From BMS3ABIN04 sp964553325 (GTDB lineage: Bacteria > Bacteroidota > Ignavibacteria > Ignavibacteriales > Melioribacteraceae), in the NCBI GenBank assembly GCA_964553325.1, contig CAZKKI010000025.1, positions 29,307 to 93,306 of the forward strand: 64,000 bases of DNA. The letters are read 5' to 3'. Below the pieces are notes generated by a model. That model did no database searches. It had not been told where the DNA came from and was given only the letters and a program-made list of their open reading frames with translations. Both the position numbers and the translations under genes were made by a program. Positions within the stretch are counted from its first letter, which is position 1. Each line of letters starts with the position of its first letter. Positions 1-9,341 of the stretch are shown here, one piece after another.

Positions 1-697
1 TGTTCTTGCATTGCTTTTCCAATGATTCGGAAGCGAATCTTCCAATAATCACCCATTCAAAGGAAATATTTATGTCTTTCAATTTATTTGCAGTTTCAAT
101 CAGTGTGAAAATTCCTTTTTCTTTTGAAATCAGTCCGACGGTTAAAATTTTAATTATTTTCTCGCTTTCAATTTTGCTTTTCCGCGGTTGAACGTCTTTT
201 ATACCGTTCGGTATAACAAATAATTTACGAGATTCAAACCATTCGATTTCATTTTTAAACATATCCGACAATATTATACTTGTATCCGGTTTTCTAAGAG
301 CAATATCCGCAAAAATTTTTTCTACAAAATTCAATTTCGAAAGCAGCTTGTTTATTCCCCCGGCATGAAAATGAAATATTATTTTTTTCGCAGTCCAACG
401 GATTAACAACAATGTTATAACATCGCGATAAAATGGAATTTTGTTCGGCCCCGCCGGCGGATAATAAATCACGTCGATCTTCCCTTTTATTCTTTCCTTC
501 CAAACATTAAATACGATTTTCCATAATACTATAATCTTTGATATTTTAAGTTTACCTACCTCGTCGATTTTTGAAGAATAGCTCATGCGTATATGTTTTT
601 TCTCGCACCAATCCCATTCGGCATCCACAAGATACTTTTGCATTATGGCTTGACCGTGAAAAGGAGGCGGGGTTTGCGCAAGTATTAAAATTTTCAT
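1..697 (-). CDS. GT4-type glycosyltransferase, C-terminus cut by window edge
   Basis: The frame is open from an ATG at 697 to the left edge, giving 232 residues without a stop. It begins MKILILAQTPPPFHGQ, a typical start of the acceptor-side Rossmann fold of GT-B enzymes, and runs through VIPNGIKD into ILTVGLISKEKG, the usual entry into the nucleotide-sugar-binding half of GT4 family proteins. The EX7E-type donor-binding motif would lie outside the window. The start overlaps the stop of the FkbM gene by four bases (ATGA), so it is translated with the same exopolysaccharide operon. It probably adds one sugar to the repeat unit at the cytoplasmic face of the membrane. Donor and acceptor cannot be told from sequence. 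Confidence 0.85.
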   Translation of the reverse strand, partial: MKILILAQTPPPFHGQAIMQKYLVDAEWDWCEKKHIRMSYSSKIDEVGKLKISKIIVLWKIVFNVWKERIKGKIDVIYYPPAGPNKIPFYRDVITLLLIRWTAKKIIFHFHAGGINKLLSKLNFVEKIFADIALRKPDTSIILSDMFKNEIEWFESRKLFVIPNGIKDVQPRKSKIESEKIIKILTVGLISKEKGIFTLIETANKLKDINISFEWVIIGRFASESLEKQCKN

Positions 698-1551
698 ACA
701 AACATAATTTTGTAATTGGCGGTTAATCGGTCATTAAAATTCCGGTTTACAAAAACCACATTTTTTTCACTTTCCATAGGAATTTTAGTTAGGTGTTTTT
801 TATCGAAATCAAAATAAAAAGGACCATCAAAATTACTTTCACTAAGTAACCGGATGATATCCGGTTTGTCTTTTTTATTCAGCTCTCCGAATTCAAGAAT
901 CACAATATTGATTCTTGCAAGATATTCACCGAAACCGTTTAGCACCTTTAACTCGAAACCTTCAACATCGATTTTAACAAAGGACGGAATAACATCAAGT
1001 TCTTTGCAAACTTCGTCGCCTCTTTTTGTCTCAACCGTAATTCGGGGTATAAATTCCTCTCCGACAAAACGGTTTAACGCCGACAGGGTATAATCGGAGA
1101 AACCGGTTTCTTCCGCTTTGTCGCTTAAAGCCAGTTTTAACGGTACAATATTTTTGCGCCCGTTAATTTCCACATTACCGAAAAGTTGCGAAAACGTTTT
1201 AGGATGCGGTTCGAACGAGTAAACTTTTGTTATTCCGGATTCGGAAGCCAGCAACGAATAAACACCTACGTTTGCTCCGACGTCGAAAAATATTATTTCT
1301 TTTTCCGAAAGTAATTTTATTAAATTCATAATATTGTAATCGTACATTCCCAAACAATTTACCAGCGCACAATCACTGCAGTTTTTATCATGAACAATTA
1401 TATATGATTCCGATATTTTAATGTAAAACGGATAAAGTTTTAATATTTTCTTGATTTGCCAACCAAGATGTCTCGCCAAGGCTTTGGACTTGTTTATATG
1501 TTTGTTTTCTTTTATTTGGGAAAGTGTGTTTCCGAATTGTTTTAAAGTCAT
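694..1551 (-). CDS. FkbM family SAM-dependent methyltransferase
   Basis: 285 residues. The SAM-binding motif I is seen as FFDVGANVGVYSLLA near residue 90, and the FkbM-typical FVKIDVEGFELKVLNG lies near residue 190. FkbM proteins O-methylate small molecules or sugars, and within capsule or O-antigen operons they usually decorate a sugar of the repeat unit. That role is inferred here from position: the start overlaps the preceding glycosyltransferase by four bases and the stop overlaps the next glycosyltransferase by four bases. There is no signal peptide, so it should be cytoplasmic. The family assignment is firm; the substrate is unknown. Confidence 0.85.
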   Translation of the reverse strand: MTLKQFGNTLSQIKENKHINKSKALARHLGWQIKKILKLYPFYIKISESYIIVHDKNCSDCALVNCLGMYDYNIMNLIKLLSEKEIIFFDVGANVGVYSLLASESGITKVYSFEPHPKTFSQLFGNVEINGRKNIVPLKLALSDKAEETGFSDYTLSALNRFVGEEFIPRITVETKRGDEVCKELDVIPSFVKIDVEGFELKVLNGFGEYLARINIVILEFGELNKKDKPDIIRLLSESNFDGPFYFDFDKKHLTKIPMESEKNVVFVNRNFNDRLTANYKIMFV

Positions 1552-2708
1552 TGCTTCCGGTGATTTTTAATAAAATCGACAATTGCTTCGGCCGCAACAT
1601 TATGATTAAAATAAGCAAGCTTGCCTTCCGCTTTAGCAGCCATTTCTTTCATCTTACTTTGATTTTCGATACAAAATTCAAGTGTTTCCAAAAACGAGTT
1701 TTTATCGTACGGGTCAAAAACCAATCCGTTAAATTTATTTTCAATTAAGTCATCTGCGCAACCGGCATATTTTGAAACAGCAACGGGCAATCCGCATGCT
1801 ATCGCCTCATTAACGACCAAGCCCCAAACATCGTTTCTTGTCGGGAAAACCAAGCAATCCGATGCTTTGTAAAAATAAACCAACTCCTCCGCATTCACAA
1901 AATCAAAAATTTTAAAATTATCGGAATGTTCCGGCTCCTTGCCAATTACTTTAATAAAGTCGTTTTTGTTTCCACCTACAAAAAGAAAAAGAATATCCTT
2001 TCGACCTTTTCGTACTGTTAACTCCTCGATTGCTTTTACATACAAGTCCAAACCTTTTCTTTGTATAAATTGTCCGACGTACAAAAAAACGTATTTCTCT
2101 TGATCCAAACCAAGTTTTTCCCGCGCGTTTTTTTTAGTGATATTTTCCGCCGAATCCGAGAAGCTGTTATTGTCGATAGCATCGGGTGAAATAATCGCAT
2201 TGTGTTTTTCGAAACCCAAGTTTAATAAATATTCAAAAGATTTTTTCCCGAAAGCTATACCGCCGTCTAAAAATCGAACCAATAATTTTCTGAATAAAAG
2301 TTTAAACGTGGATACATTGCTCTCGGATTGCGGTGTTACTTCGGAAAGAACGAATATTTTTGCACCAACCGACTTGCCAGCAACTAAAGAAAACAAAGTT
2401 CTAAAACCAAATTCATTTGTTAAAACTACTTCGGGTTTTTCTCCGTAAATTATCCGAAAAATATGAAACGGGAAATATATGAAGCGTTGCAGTTTTGATT
2501 TGTTTGCCGAATCGCTTAAAATTGAAATGAACGGAGAGTTTGCAATTTCATAATCGAAATTTATTTTATCTTTTTCCAATTGCCACTTTCTATTGCTTTC
2601 GTTTTCTCTGTCGAAATAGAATTTAACATTTTTCCCTAAGCGCTCGTGCAATTTATTAAATAACCCGACCCGGTACGGGGCAATAATGTTTGAAAATACT
2701 AAAATCAT
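1548..2708 (-). CDS. GT4 family glycosyltransferase
   Basis: 386 residues with a GT-B layout. The N-terminal half starts MILVFSNIIAPYRVGLF, as in PimA/WcaL-like enzymes. The donor domain begins around residue 200 with FLYVGQFIQRKGLDLYVKA, and CLVFPTRNDVWGLVVNEAIA near residue 310 carries the late acidic motif (here D and E spaced as in EX7E variants). It likely transfers a sugar to a lipid-linked intermediate at the inner membrane. Its start overlaps the stop of the CgeB-like gene and its stop overlaps the FkbM gene, each by four bases, showing tight translational coupling. Sugar specificity is not predictable. Confidence 0.88.
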   Translation of the reverse strand: MILVFSNIIAPYRVGLFNKLHERLGKNVKFYFDRENESNRKWQLEKDKINFDYEIANSPFISILSDSANKSKLQRFIYFPFHIFRIIYGEKPEVVLTNEFGFRTLFSLVAGKSVGAKIFVLSEVTPQSESNVSTFKLLFRKLLVRFLDGGIAFGKKSFEYLLNLGFEKHNAIISPDAIDNNSFSDSAENITKKNAREKLGLDQEKYVFLYVGQFIQRKGLDLYVKAIEELTVRKGRKDILFLFVGGNKNDFIKVIGKEPEHSDNFKIFDFVNAEELVYFYKASDCLVFPTRNDVWGLVVNEAIACGLPVAVSKYAGCADDLIENKFNGLVFDPYDKNSFLETLEFCIENQSKMKEMAAKAEGKLAYFNHNVAAEAIVDFIKNHRKQ

Positions 2709-3736
2709 TTTTCTAATAATTTTTGATAAGCTTTAATAATTTCTTTTACTCTATCCAGATTACTGTTATGAGTTCGCACACATTTATTATATCCCGCTAA
2801 AGCAATTTTTTCTCTTGTAGTAGGATTTTTAAGATAAAATTCCAACTTATCGACCAATTCTTCCACGGATGAAAAGTAATCACATTCTTCCCCTTCTATA
2901 AAAATTTCTTGCAATTCCGGTGTCCTCTCCGATAACATAAAAGTACCGGTAGCTGGAATTTCAAAGTTTCTCCGTGTGTAAACATCGTTATTCATTCTCG
3001 AAAGGAATGCCAAAGCTATTTTCGATTCGTTCAACAAACGTGAATATTTTTTATAATCTACCGAACCGAATAAATTTTTGCCTTTTTCAAATATGCCATT
3101 TTCATTCCGCCAACCGGGACCGTATACTTTTAAATTTATATCATTTAATATTACAGCTTTACAGTATTTGTTTCTGGACTTTTCATAGTGCCCGATAAAA
3201 ATCACGTCGGTAGTTTTCGAACCGACATTTAACTTTTTGTGCAAGCCTTTAACATAGAAGGGTTTTAGTATTTCCACCGGCTTATCCGTTCTCTTTTTCA
3301 CATCCTTTAAGTTCGATGGGCGGTAAACAAAATTTAAATCATAACTATCGAGCGATCTGATGTATGAAATGTTCTTAAGTTTGTTTTTAATGTTAGCAAA
3401 AGGATTATCATTATGATAACTTATTAACTTTGCTCCGGATTTTTTTTTAATGTCATATATTGTTCGTTTATTAATAAAAACAGGCCTTTGAAGAAACACC
3501 AAATCCGGCTCGGTTGAACTCACATATTCCACCAACTTTTCGTTAACGTATTCAATTTCATCACGATGAAAAAACATTGTTTTAAGCATTTGACTGCCGG
3601 GGTGTTTAATATACTCGGCAAAAGAGAATTTTAACACCGAAACACCCAACCGTTGAAAACCTTCGAATAATGCCCGCTCATAAATATCATATTCCCAGTC
3701 GCCGGCTATTAATACTTTCATATTTTTATTCGGCAT
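2705..3736 (-). CDS. CgeB-like glycosyltransferase
   Basis: 343 residues. The N-terminal half (KVLIAGDWEYDIYERAL) and the C-terminal half, with RRNFEIPATGTFMLSERTPE near residue 255 followed by YFSSVEELVDKLEFYL, match the CgeB/DUF3880 group of GT-B glycosyltransferases. The first ATG at 3736 overlaps the upstream O-antigen polymerase gene by 11 bases. A second ATG at 3721 (residue 6, just before KVLIAGD) would start 4 bases after that stop and is equally possible; no clear Shine-Dalgarno decides. It sits among repeat-unit synthesis genes, so it is probably another sugar transferase of the same polysaccharide. Confidence 0.8.
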   Translation of the reverse strand: MPNKNMKVLIAGDWEYDIYERALFEGFQRLGVSVLKFSFAEYIKHPGSQMLKTMFFHRDEIEYVNEKLVEYVSSTEPDLVFLQRPVFINKRTIYDIKKKSGAKLISYHNDNPFANIKNKLKNISYIRSLDSYDLNFVYRPSNLKDVKKRTDKPVEILKPFYVKGLHKKLNVGSKTTDVIFIGHYEKSRNKYCKAVILNDINLKVYGPGWRNENGIFEKGKNLFGSVDYKKYSRLLNESKIALAFLSRMNNDVYTRRNFEIPATGTFMLSERTPELQEIFIEGEECDYFSSVEELVDKLEFYLKNPTTREKIALAGYNKCVRTHNSNLDRVKEIIKAYQKLLEK

Positions 3737-5096
3737 TAAAATATTTGTCTTTATTCAATGCAATCCCCAGAAAAGTCAAGAAGTAAAAATCCCTAAAAAA
3801 GAAATTGTTGTGCAATAGAGAAAATTGAAGAAAGAAGATATAAAAAATTATACTGATCTTTTTATATCTATCATCTTTAATACTAAACAAAACTTTCAAT
3901 AAATAAATATTAAATACTATAAACATTACCAAACCAGCAATTCCATAATATTTCAAAAACCAAACGAATTGGTTATGGTTAGTATCCGCTATCCTCACAT
4001 TATTCGTAAATTCCGGATTTCTTGATTCCAAGCCGGAAAATATTACGTCTATATTTTTCTCAAACGGGATACCGAAAAAAGGATTTTGTTCAAGAGCACC
4101 TAACGCACCGTAATAATTTGCGATTAATTTTGCCCCTGTTCCGGGATCGACCAAAGATTTCACTCTTTCGTTTTCGTGCTTAATAACTTGGGTAATTATC
4201 AGAAAAAAAACAATCGAACTAATCAGCACAAAAACCAACCCTCTGATTAATATTTTCCTGTTTCTATTCAGAATATATTTACCTATGAAAATCGATGGGA
4301 GTATTCCATAAATCAAACTACGCGTGAAAGTAAAGAAAGATATTATTGATGCGGTAAACAACAACAATAAATATTTGTTTTCTTTTTTCTCTTCATAATG
4401 TATCAGGGAAAAAATAATAATGTATCCTAATAAAATTGAATATCCGATACTGATATTAAAAGGTCCCGTTATTCTGCCTTCCCTAGCAATATAATTTGAG
4501 AATAAAGAATCGATATTTTGATGAACAATCGGATTAAGAGAAAACAAATATTCATAGGTAAACCTAGGAAATAATATTTGTATGGCCCCAATTAAAATAA
4601 TTACAGCAGAAAGTATTGAAATAATTTTGATAAACTTTTTTGAGTGGAATTCTTCTTTCAACTTTAAGGATAAAAACGTAACGAACATTAATAAAAACGA
4701 CGCATTTATTAAAAAGTCATTTATTCCTTGTATCGGATTGTTATGAATTAAATCGATTATAAATACATAAGTTATTAATAAAATCCAGCTGCCCAAAAAT
4801 GACTTTAAAGGCTGATCTAAAAAACGGTTGAACCTTTGGCCGAACAATATAACCAAGGAAATAATACCACTAATTACCTTCGAGGAAAATTTCGCTTTTG
4901 CTTTTTGAATTCCGTTGGCCGGAAATGAATTAACATCAAAATTATCAAGTCCCATTTTTGTTTTGATAAAAGACAAAACCAATAGTAATACCAACAATAC
5001 TTTGATAATTCTCGGGATTGGTAACACGGGTGATAAAAATACCGTATCTGGAAAAAGAAAAATTGATATTAACAGAAATATTGCGAGAATGTTCAT
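3726..5096 (-). CDS. O-antigen ligase/polymerase family protein (Wzy-like)
   Basis: 456 residues, strongly hydrophobic, with about ten to twelve predicted membrane segments. The periplasmic loop before the last helices contains ALEQNPFFGIPFE and DTNHNQFVWFLKYYGIAGL. This arrangement (an N-P-F-x-G turn, then an H-N with a hydrophobic G-x-x-G-L) is typical of the Wzy_C/WaaL superfamily. In this position, directly after the Wzx flippase and with a Wzz-like protein upstream, polymerisation of lipid-linked repeats at the periplasmic face is more likely than ligation to lipid A core. Wzy and WaaL cannot be separated with certainty from sequence alone. Confidence 0.82.
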   Translation of the reverse strand: MNILAIFLLISIFLFPDTVFLSPVLPIPRIIKVLLVLLLVLSFIKTKMGLDNFDVNSFPANGIQKAKAKFSSKVISGIISLVILFGQRFNRFLDQPLKSFLGSWILLITYVFIIDLIHNNPIQGINDFLINASFLLMFVTFLSLKLKEEFHSKKFIKIISILSAVIILIGAIQILFPRFTYEYLFSLNPIVHQNIDSLFSNYIAREGRITGPFNISIGYSILLGYIIIFSLIHYEEKKENKYLLLLFTASIISFFTFTRSLIYGILPSIFIGKYILNRNRKILIRGLVFVLISSIVFFLIITQVIKHENERVKSLVDPGTGAKLIANYYGALGALEQNPFFGIPFEKNIDVIFSGLESRNPEFTNNVRIADTNHNQFVWFLKYYGIAGLVMFIVFNIYLLKVLFSIKDDRYKKISIIFYIFFLQFSLLHNNFFFRDFYFLTFLGIALNKDKYFNAE

Positions 5097-5097
5097 C

Positions 5098-6591
5098 TTA
5101 CTCCGGTACCTTAACTTTAAAGAATGAGAGAAATTCCATTAACATTTCCGGAACCAAATCCATTGATTTGTAAAGCAAAATAACTAAACCGGCAAATAGT
5201 AAACTCAATACCAATTTTAGTAACATTTCGTCTATTACATAATTTAAAGTTATTGCTGTTAAAGTAAACGTCAATAGTATTGCAAGGATTTTTACATTAT
5301 GTTTTTTAATTAAATTCTCACGCAACCTTTTACGTAAGTAGTAAGCACGCATTAAAATAATCGACAGCAATGAGAAAAAAGCTATCATTAAAATTCCATT
5401 TATTCCAAAATAATATGCCGATAACGGCATCAGAAATAATACCGGAATGAAAGAAAGATTCGATTTAAATAAACTTTTTGCATCTTCCAAAATTATCAAA
5501 CCTATTTTTAATGGTGTGGCAAGAATAGAAAAGAGACTCAATAAAAACAATACGATAATAACGCTACTTGTATTCAAGTATTCTTCCTTACCCAAAATTT
5601 TAATTATCCAATCGATATTCATTATGACAAATACTGTAAGAACACTGTAAATGACCGCGATAAAAGAAGTAAATTCACCGAGAAAATCGTTTAAACCTGT
5701 TTTTGAATTTGTTTCATAATACTTTTCTATAGACAAAGGATAAAGTGCTTTCACCACGGCAGAAATTGGAAACAATCCGCTGAGAATCGTTGCGATTGTT
5801 ATCGAAAAAGTATATTCGGCTACTATGTTTTTACTAAGAATCAAAGATATAATTATAATTTCAAATGAATGGCTCAAAATAAAATGTTGCAATTGACTTA
5901 AATAATTATAAAATCCGAATTGAATATGAGTTTTGTTAAATTTATAAAAAGAAGAAATCCGTAGTGAAAATTTAACACGGAATGTTTTAATCAAAAAAAG
6001 AATTGCAACAACGGCTCCTGTCAAATCGTATAAGCCGAGCACTAACAAAAGAATGTAAATATTAAGTCCCGAAAAAAACAAGATTGTAATAATTGTCAGT
6101 AGTTTTGCCGCACTTGCGAACGTTTTTATATTAAACAAAACTTTTTGTTTTTTTAGTGCATTAAGACCTTCTTCGACAATAACGAAAAAAGATTTTCCTC
6201 CGACATAAAGAAGAACAACAATACTTAGAATCCAAATATTTTTAATTGTTTGGATATGAAATATCAACACAACCAAAACGGTTACTAACAATAAAACCAA
6301 AATTGCAATAGCGCGCAGGTAAAAACCGGAGATTAAAATCGAAATAATCTCTTCGTAACTTTTGCCAATCATCTTTTCGGGCAAGTATCTTTGTATAATA
6401 TTCGGGATTCCCAAAAACGAAAACATTGTTAATCCCATACTGTACGAAATAATTATACCATAATCCGCATATTGATCAACATTTAAAGATTTTATTATGA
6501 TTATGGAAATTAGAAACGAGATAAAAGTGTTGGAAATTTGTGATGCGGTGAGCCACAACGAAGAACGAATCAGTTTAGCATTATCAATCAT
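5098..6591 (-). CDS. polysaccharide flippase (Wzx / MATE-like)
   Basis: 497 residues with about fourteen hydrophobic segments evenly spread over the length, the usual size and topology of Wzx flippases in the MATE/MOP superfamily. The start, SLWLTASQISNTFISFLIS, matches the first helix of PST-family proteins, and NVDQYADYGIIISYSM resembles the conserved G-x-Y-x-x loop after helix 1. It would move undecaprenyl-linked repeat units across the inner membrane. It lies one base upstream of the wzy-like gene (stop at 5098, next start at 5096), consistent with co-translation. The polysaccharide moved is unknown. Confidence 0.87.
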   Translation of the reverse strand: MIDNAKLIRSSLWLTASQISNTFISFLISIIIIKSLNVDQYADYGIIISYSMGLTMFSFLGIPNIIQRYLPEKMIGKSYEEIISILISGFYLRAIAILVLLLVTVLVVLIFHIQTIKNIWILSIVVLLYVGGKSFFVIVEEGLNALKKQKVLFNIKTFASAAKLLTIITILFFSGLNIYILLLVLGLYDLTGAVVAILFLIKTFRVKFSLRISSFYKFNKTHIQFGFYNYLSQLQHFILSHSFEIIIISLILSKNIVAEYTFSITIATILSGLFPISAVVKALYPLSIEKYYETNSKTGLNDFLGEFTSFIAVIYSVLTVFVIMNIDWIIKILGKEEYLNTSSVIIVLFLLSLFSILATPLKIGLIILEDAKSLFKSNLSFIPVLFLMPLSAYYFGINGILMIAFFSLLSIILMRAYYLRKRLRENLIKKHNVKILAILLTFTLTAITLNYVIDEMLLKLVLSLLFAGLVILLYKSMDLVPEMLMEFLSFFKVKVPE

Positions 6592-6601
6592 ATTTGATAT
6601 T

Positions 6602-7246
6602 TCATTTTCTGATTACTGCCCATAAATTCGGTGAGAAAAGATTGAAATATTTGTTTTCCGGAAGAAAGGTTTTTGCTAACACTTTCACAATTTTATTGGA
6701 TCTATTAAAGTAAGGATAAAAAGTTATCTCTTCGACTTTTCCCTCGGCTCTTTTTTCAATAAATTTTTTAGCCTCGCAAAAATTAAAAAACCACCGGTGT
6801 CTATCGCCGGGTTTTTCAGCGGGTAACCCGTAATATTTGTTACTATTGTTAAGAACGGGAATTTTTTTAAATTCAAACCAAGCATTAGGTAGACTAATAA
6901 TTATATATTTTTTCGAAATTTCGAGAATCTCATCGAACACCCTATGAATATTTTCCAGATGTTCCAAAACTTCCGTACAAATTACAGTATCAAATTTCTT
7001 ATTAATCGAGAGAAGTGAATCTTTTTCCAAATCCATATAAATGTCGGCTTTGCTGTTCTTATCGATACCGGTATAATTTATATTTCCGGGGCTAATTGAT
7101 TTTAAGTACTTTTCATCGCAACCAACATCCAAAATATCACCTTTTATCAAATCATCAAATTCGGTGACCAAAAATTCATATCTGCTTTTTCTATCGAAAT
7201 AAAAATTATTTCCACTGAATTTTTTCAACCGCACTACAGTTTTCAT
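6602..7246 (-). CDS. class I SAM-dependent methyltransferase
   Basis: 214 residues. GDILDVGCDEKYLKSI near residue 35 is the SAM-binding loop, and FDTVICTEVLEHLENIHRV near residue 83 is the acidic post-II region of Methyltransf_11/23 enzymes. It is unrelated in sequence to the FkbM-type enzyme downstream, so this operon carries two different methyltransferases. The start overlaps the preceding GT4 gene by four bases, and ten bases separate its stop from the flippase start. Methylation or modification of a sugar, or of a chain end that sets chain length, is a reasonable inference; the acceptor is unknown. Confidence 0.82.
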   Translation of the reverse strand: MKTVVRLKKFSGNNFYFDRKSRYEFLVTEFDDLIKGDILDVGCDEKYLKSISPGNINYTGIDKNSKADIYMDLEKDSLLSINKKFDTVICTEVLEHLENIHRVFDEILEISKKYIIISLPNAWFEFKKIPVLNNSNKYYGLPAEKPGDRHRWFFNFCEAKKFIEKRAEGKVEEITFYPYFNRSNKIVKVLAKTFLPENKYFNLFSPNLWAVIRK

Positions 7247-8217
7247 ATCCTCGAATATATTTTATTTGCAAATGTCACATATCTTTTTGCCACGTTATTA
7301 ATGTCTATCATCCTTTTATCAATCTTGTTTTTATAAAACTCAAGGTTCTCAATTAACCGAACGGCATCATCATACAAAGTGTTCATATCAGGTTTAGGAG
7401 GATTGTATAAATCAACAGGTTCGAAATTAAATTCATCATCCGCATTAGATACGATCCCACCATTGCTCATCTTTATTAATTCTTGCGTACCACCTTGATT
7501 TGTACAAAGAACCGGCACGCCTAAACTCAAAGCCTCTACAACCGAATTCGGACAATTATCCAACCATGAAAAATGAAACATCAAATGGGCTTTTGATAAC
7601 AAGTAATATATTTCATCCCGGGTTAAATTCGGTAAATACATAATATCATCCGACGCGATAAAACCGGTAGCGGGTCCAACAACAACTAATTGTAAATTTT
7701 TAAATTGAACGGTTAACTCTTTATATAATTCAACAATTTCCTTCAAGCGCTTATGACGGCGCCAATGAGCTATTGCAACAACAATTATTTTACCTTGCGG
7801 GAGATCCAAAACCGCTTGCCCGTTATTATTTTTGTAATTAATTGGACTCCCGTTATTTATAACGGTATTTTCAATTTGAATTTCACCGTAAAATCTTTCG
7901 AACAATTTTTTACTGAAATTACTTTGAAATACTATACCGTTGCTCTTCTCCAATGAACTAAATATTTTTTCGTTAAGTTTTTCACTATCTCCTACTGTAT
8001 TTTTAATATCAAAGAACAAACCGTCTAATCTTAAAATATATTTTTTTCCGTATATATTTCTTGCAATGTTATTGAATATCGCAATATCGAAAAAGGGGAA
8101 AAGGGCGTTGGTTATTTTTGCATATTTATTTTCTTTTATGGCTACAGTCAATTTTTTCAAAAATATTTTCGGACCAACTGCCGGTTTACGTAAATTAAGT
8201 ATTCCAATTTTTAACAT
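7243..8217 (-). CDS. GT4 family glycosyltransferase
   Basis: 324 residues. The N-terminal half is short (MLKIGILNLRKPAVGPKIF). The donor domain contains KIIVVAIAHWRRHKRLKEIV near residue 143 and HFSWLDNCPNSVVEALSLG near residue 214, where the latter is the EX7E-type region of GT4 with N-S-V-V-E-A. It has no signal peptide. It is the first transferase after the chain-length gene and overlaps the methyltransferase by four bases. It probably builds the lipid-linked repeat unit on the cytoplasmic side; sugar specificity is open. Confidence 0.86.
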   Translation of the reverse strand: MLKIGILNLRKPAVGPKIFLKKLTVAIKENKYAKITNALFPFFDIAIFNNIARNIYGKKYILRLDGLFFDIKNTVGDSEKLNEKIFSSLEKSNGIVFQSNFSKKLFERFYGEIQIENTVINNGSPINYKNNNGQAVLDLPQGKIIVVAIAHWRRHKRLKEIVELYKELTVQFKNLQLVVVGPATGFIASDDIMYLPNLTRDEIYYLLSKAHLMFHFSWLDNCPNSVVEALSLGVPVLCTNQGGTQELIKMSNGGIVSNADDEFNFEPVDLYNPPKPDMNTLYDDAVRLIENLEFYKNKIDKRMIDINNVAKRYVTFANKIYSRI

Positions 8218-8288
8218 GGAAAGTCAATTTCAAATGGGAAATTATTTTTTATAATCACGGAAAAGCTCATAAATAAGAAGCCGGAAAG

Positions 8289-9341
8289 CTAATTGCCGTT
8301 TACAGATTTATTATCCGTATTAATTCGGGATAATACGACGGAATAAATTTCCTTATATCGCGGATAGAAAATCACAAAAGCCACACTTATAACAATGGAT
8401 AAAGCAACAATAAAAATTAAAATTAATAACTTAGGCGGTCCGGCTTTTATAATTGGTTCTTTTGCATATTCCATCAAATTTAAAATCGGAGTGTCTTTTA
8501 CTTCTTCTATCTTAGCAAGTTCGAGATGCTTATTAAGTTCGGCGTAAACCGTTTGTAAAATTTCAACATCGCGCAACAATCTTTGTTGTTCTAAAAACAA
8601 TGATGGTGAATTTTCGATAACACGATTTCTTTCTCTAAAATTTTTAAGTTTTTCCTCCGCTAAAAACAAAGAATCCTTAACTTGTGTAATTCTTTTTTCA
8701 AGGTAAATTCTTTGTTCCCTAGCATGAAATTTGGTTTTGTTTCTAAGGTATTGATCCAGCGACCAAACAATTTTATTGGCAACATCAGCCGAAAGTTTCG
8801 ATTCGGGCATGGTAACTTTTAAAGTAAGTACTTTTGTCTTTTTATCAAGCCCGGTAATAATATTTTCAAGTAAAATTTCCTTTACATCTAAAAATCTTTT
8901 ACGCTCTCTTATTTCCAAGGGTTCGTTATTATATTCGTCAATCTCGAAATATTCGACAAGATTCACCGAATCGGGATATTCGTTAGTTTTATATTTCGAA
9001 TAAATTACCGGCGATAATACCGCTTCAGCAGTTACGAGGTTTTTATAAATTTCCGTTCCGCCTACATCGCCGATATTTATTCCAACCATCGATGCCAAAT
9101 CACTAAACTGTGTTAAAGAAGATTTTTTGCTCGCATCGGGCAAGATTGTTATGACACTTGTATAATATGATTTTACCAATAAAAGTAATATAAGAACCGC
9201 CAAAACGGTTACGGCACCATTAAAAAGAATCAGTTGCTTTTTTTTATTTTGTAACCTTGATAGTAATATTCCGACATTTTCGAAATTTTTACCCGGTTCC
9301 ATATTACTTTCGTTAGAGTTCATATTACTATTAATTACCAC
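8289..9341 (-). CDS. Wzz/GNVR chain-length determinant protein
   Basis: 350 residues with the Wzz/PCP topology: one membrane helix near residues 38-60, a long periplasmic part with a coiled coil around residues 205-285 (rich in E, K, L, R heptads), and a second helix near residues 298-320. There is no tyrosine-kinase domain, so it is a PCP-1/2-type protein rather than a Wzc autokinase. It should set the modal length of the polymer made by the Wzy-like protein and link to the outer-membrane exporter next door. The GTG at 9341 overlaps that exporter gene by 11 bases; an ATG at 9323 (residue 7) is an alternative, and neither has a clear Shine-Dalgarno. Confidence 0.85.
   Translation of the reverse strand: MVINSNMNSNESNMEPGKNFENVGILLSRLQNKKKQLILFNGAVTVLAVLILLLLVKSYYTSVITILPDASKKSSLTQFSDLASMVGINIGDVGGTEIYKNLVTAEAVLSPVIYSKYKTNEYPDSVNLVEYFEIDEYNNEPLEIRERKRFLDVKEILLENIITGLDKKTKVLTLKVTMPESKLSADVANKIVWSLDQYLRNKTKFHAREQRIYLEKRITQVKDSLFLAEEKLKNFRERNRVIENSPSLFLEQQRLLRDVEILQTVYAELNKHLELAKIEEVKDTPILNLMEYAKEPIIKAGPPKLLILIFIVALSIVISVAFVIFYPRYKEIYSVVLSRINTDNKSVNGN

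Noticed and set aside
294..503. 69-residue minus-strand reading frame near the left edge
   Set aside because: It lies in another frame inside the partial GT4 glycosyltransferase, whose frame is open from 697 to the edge and matches the family.
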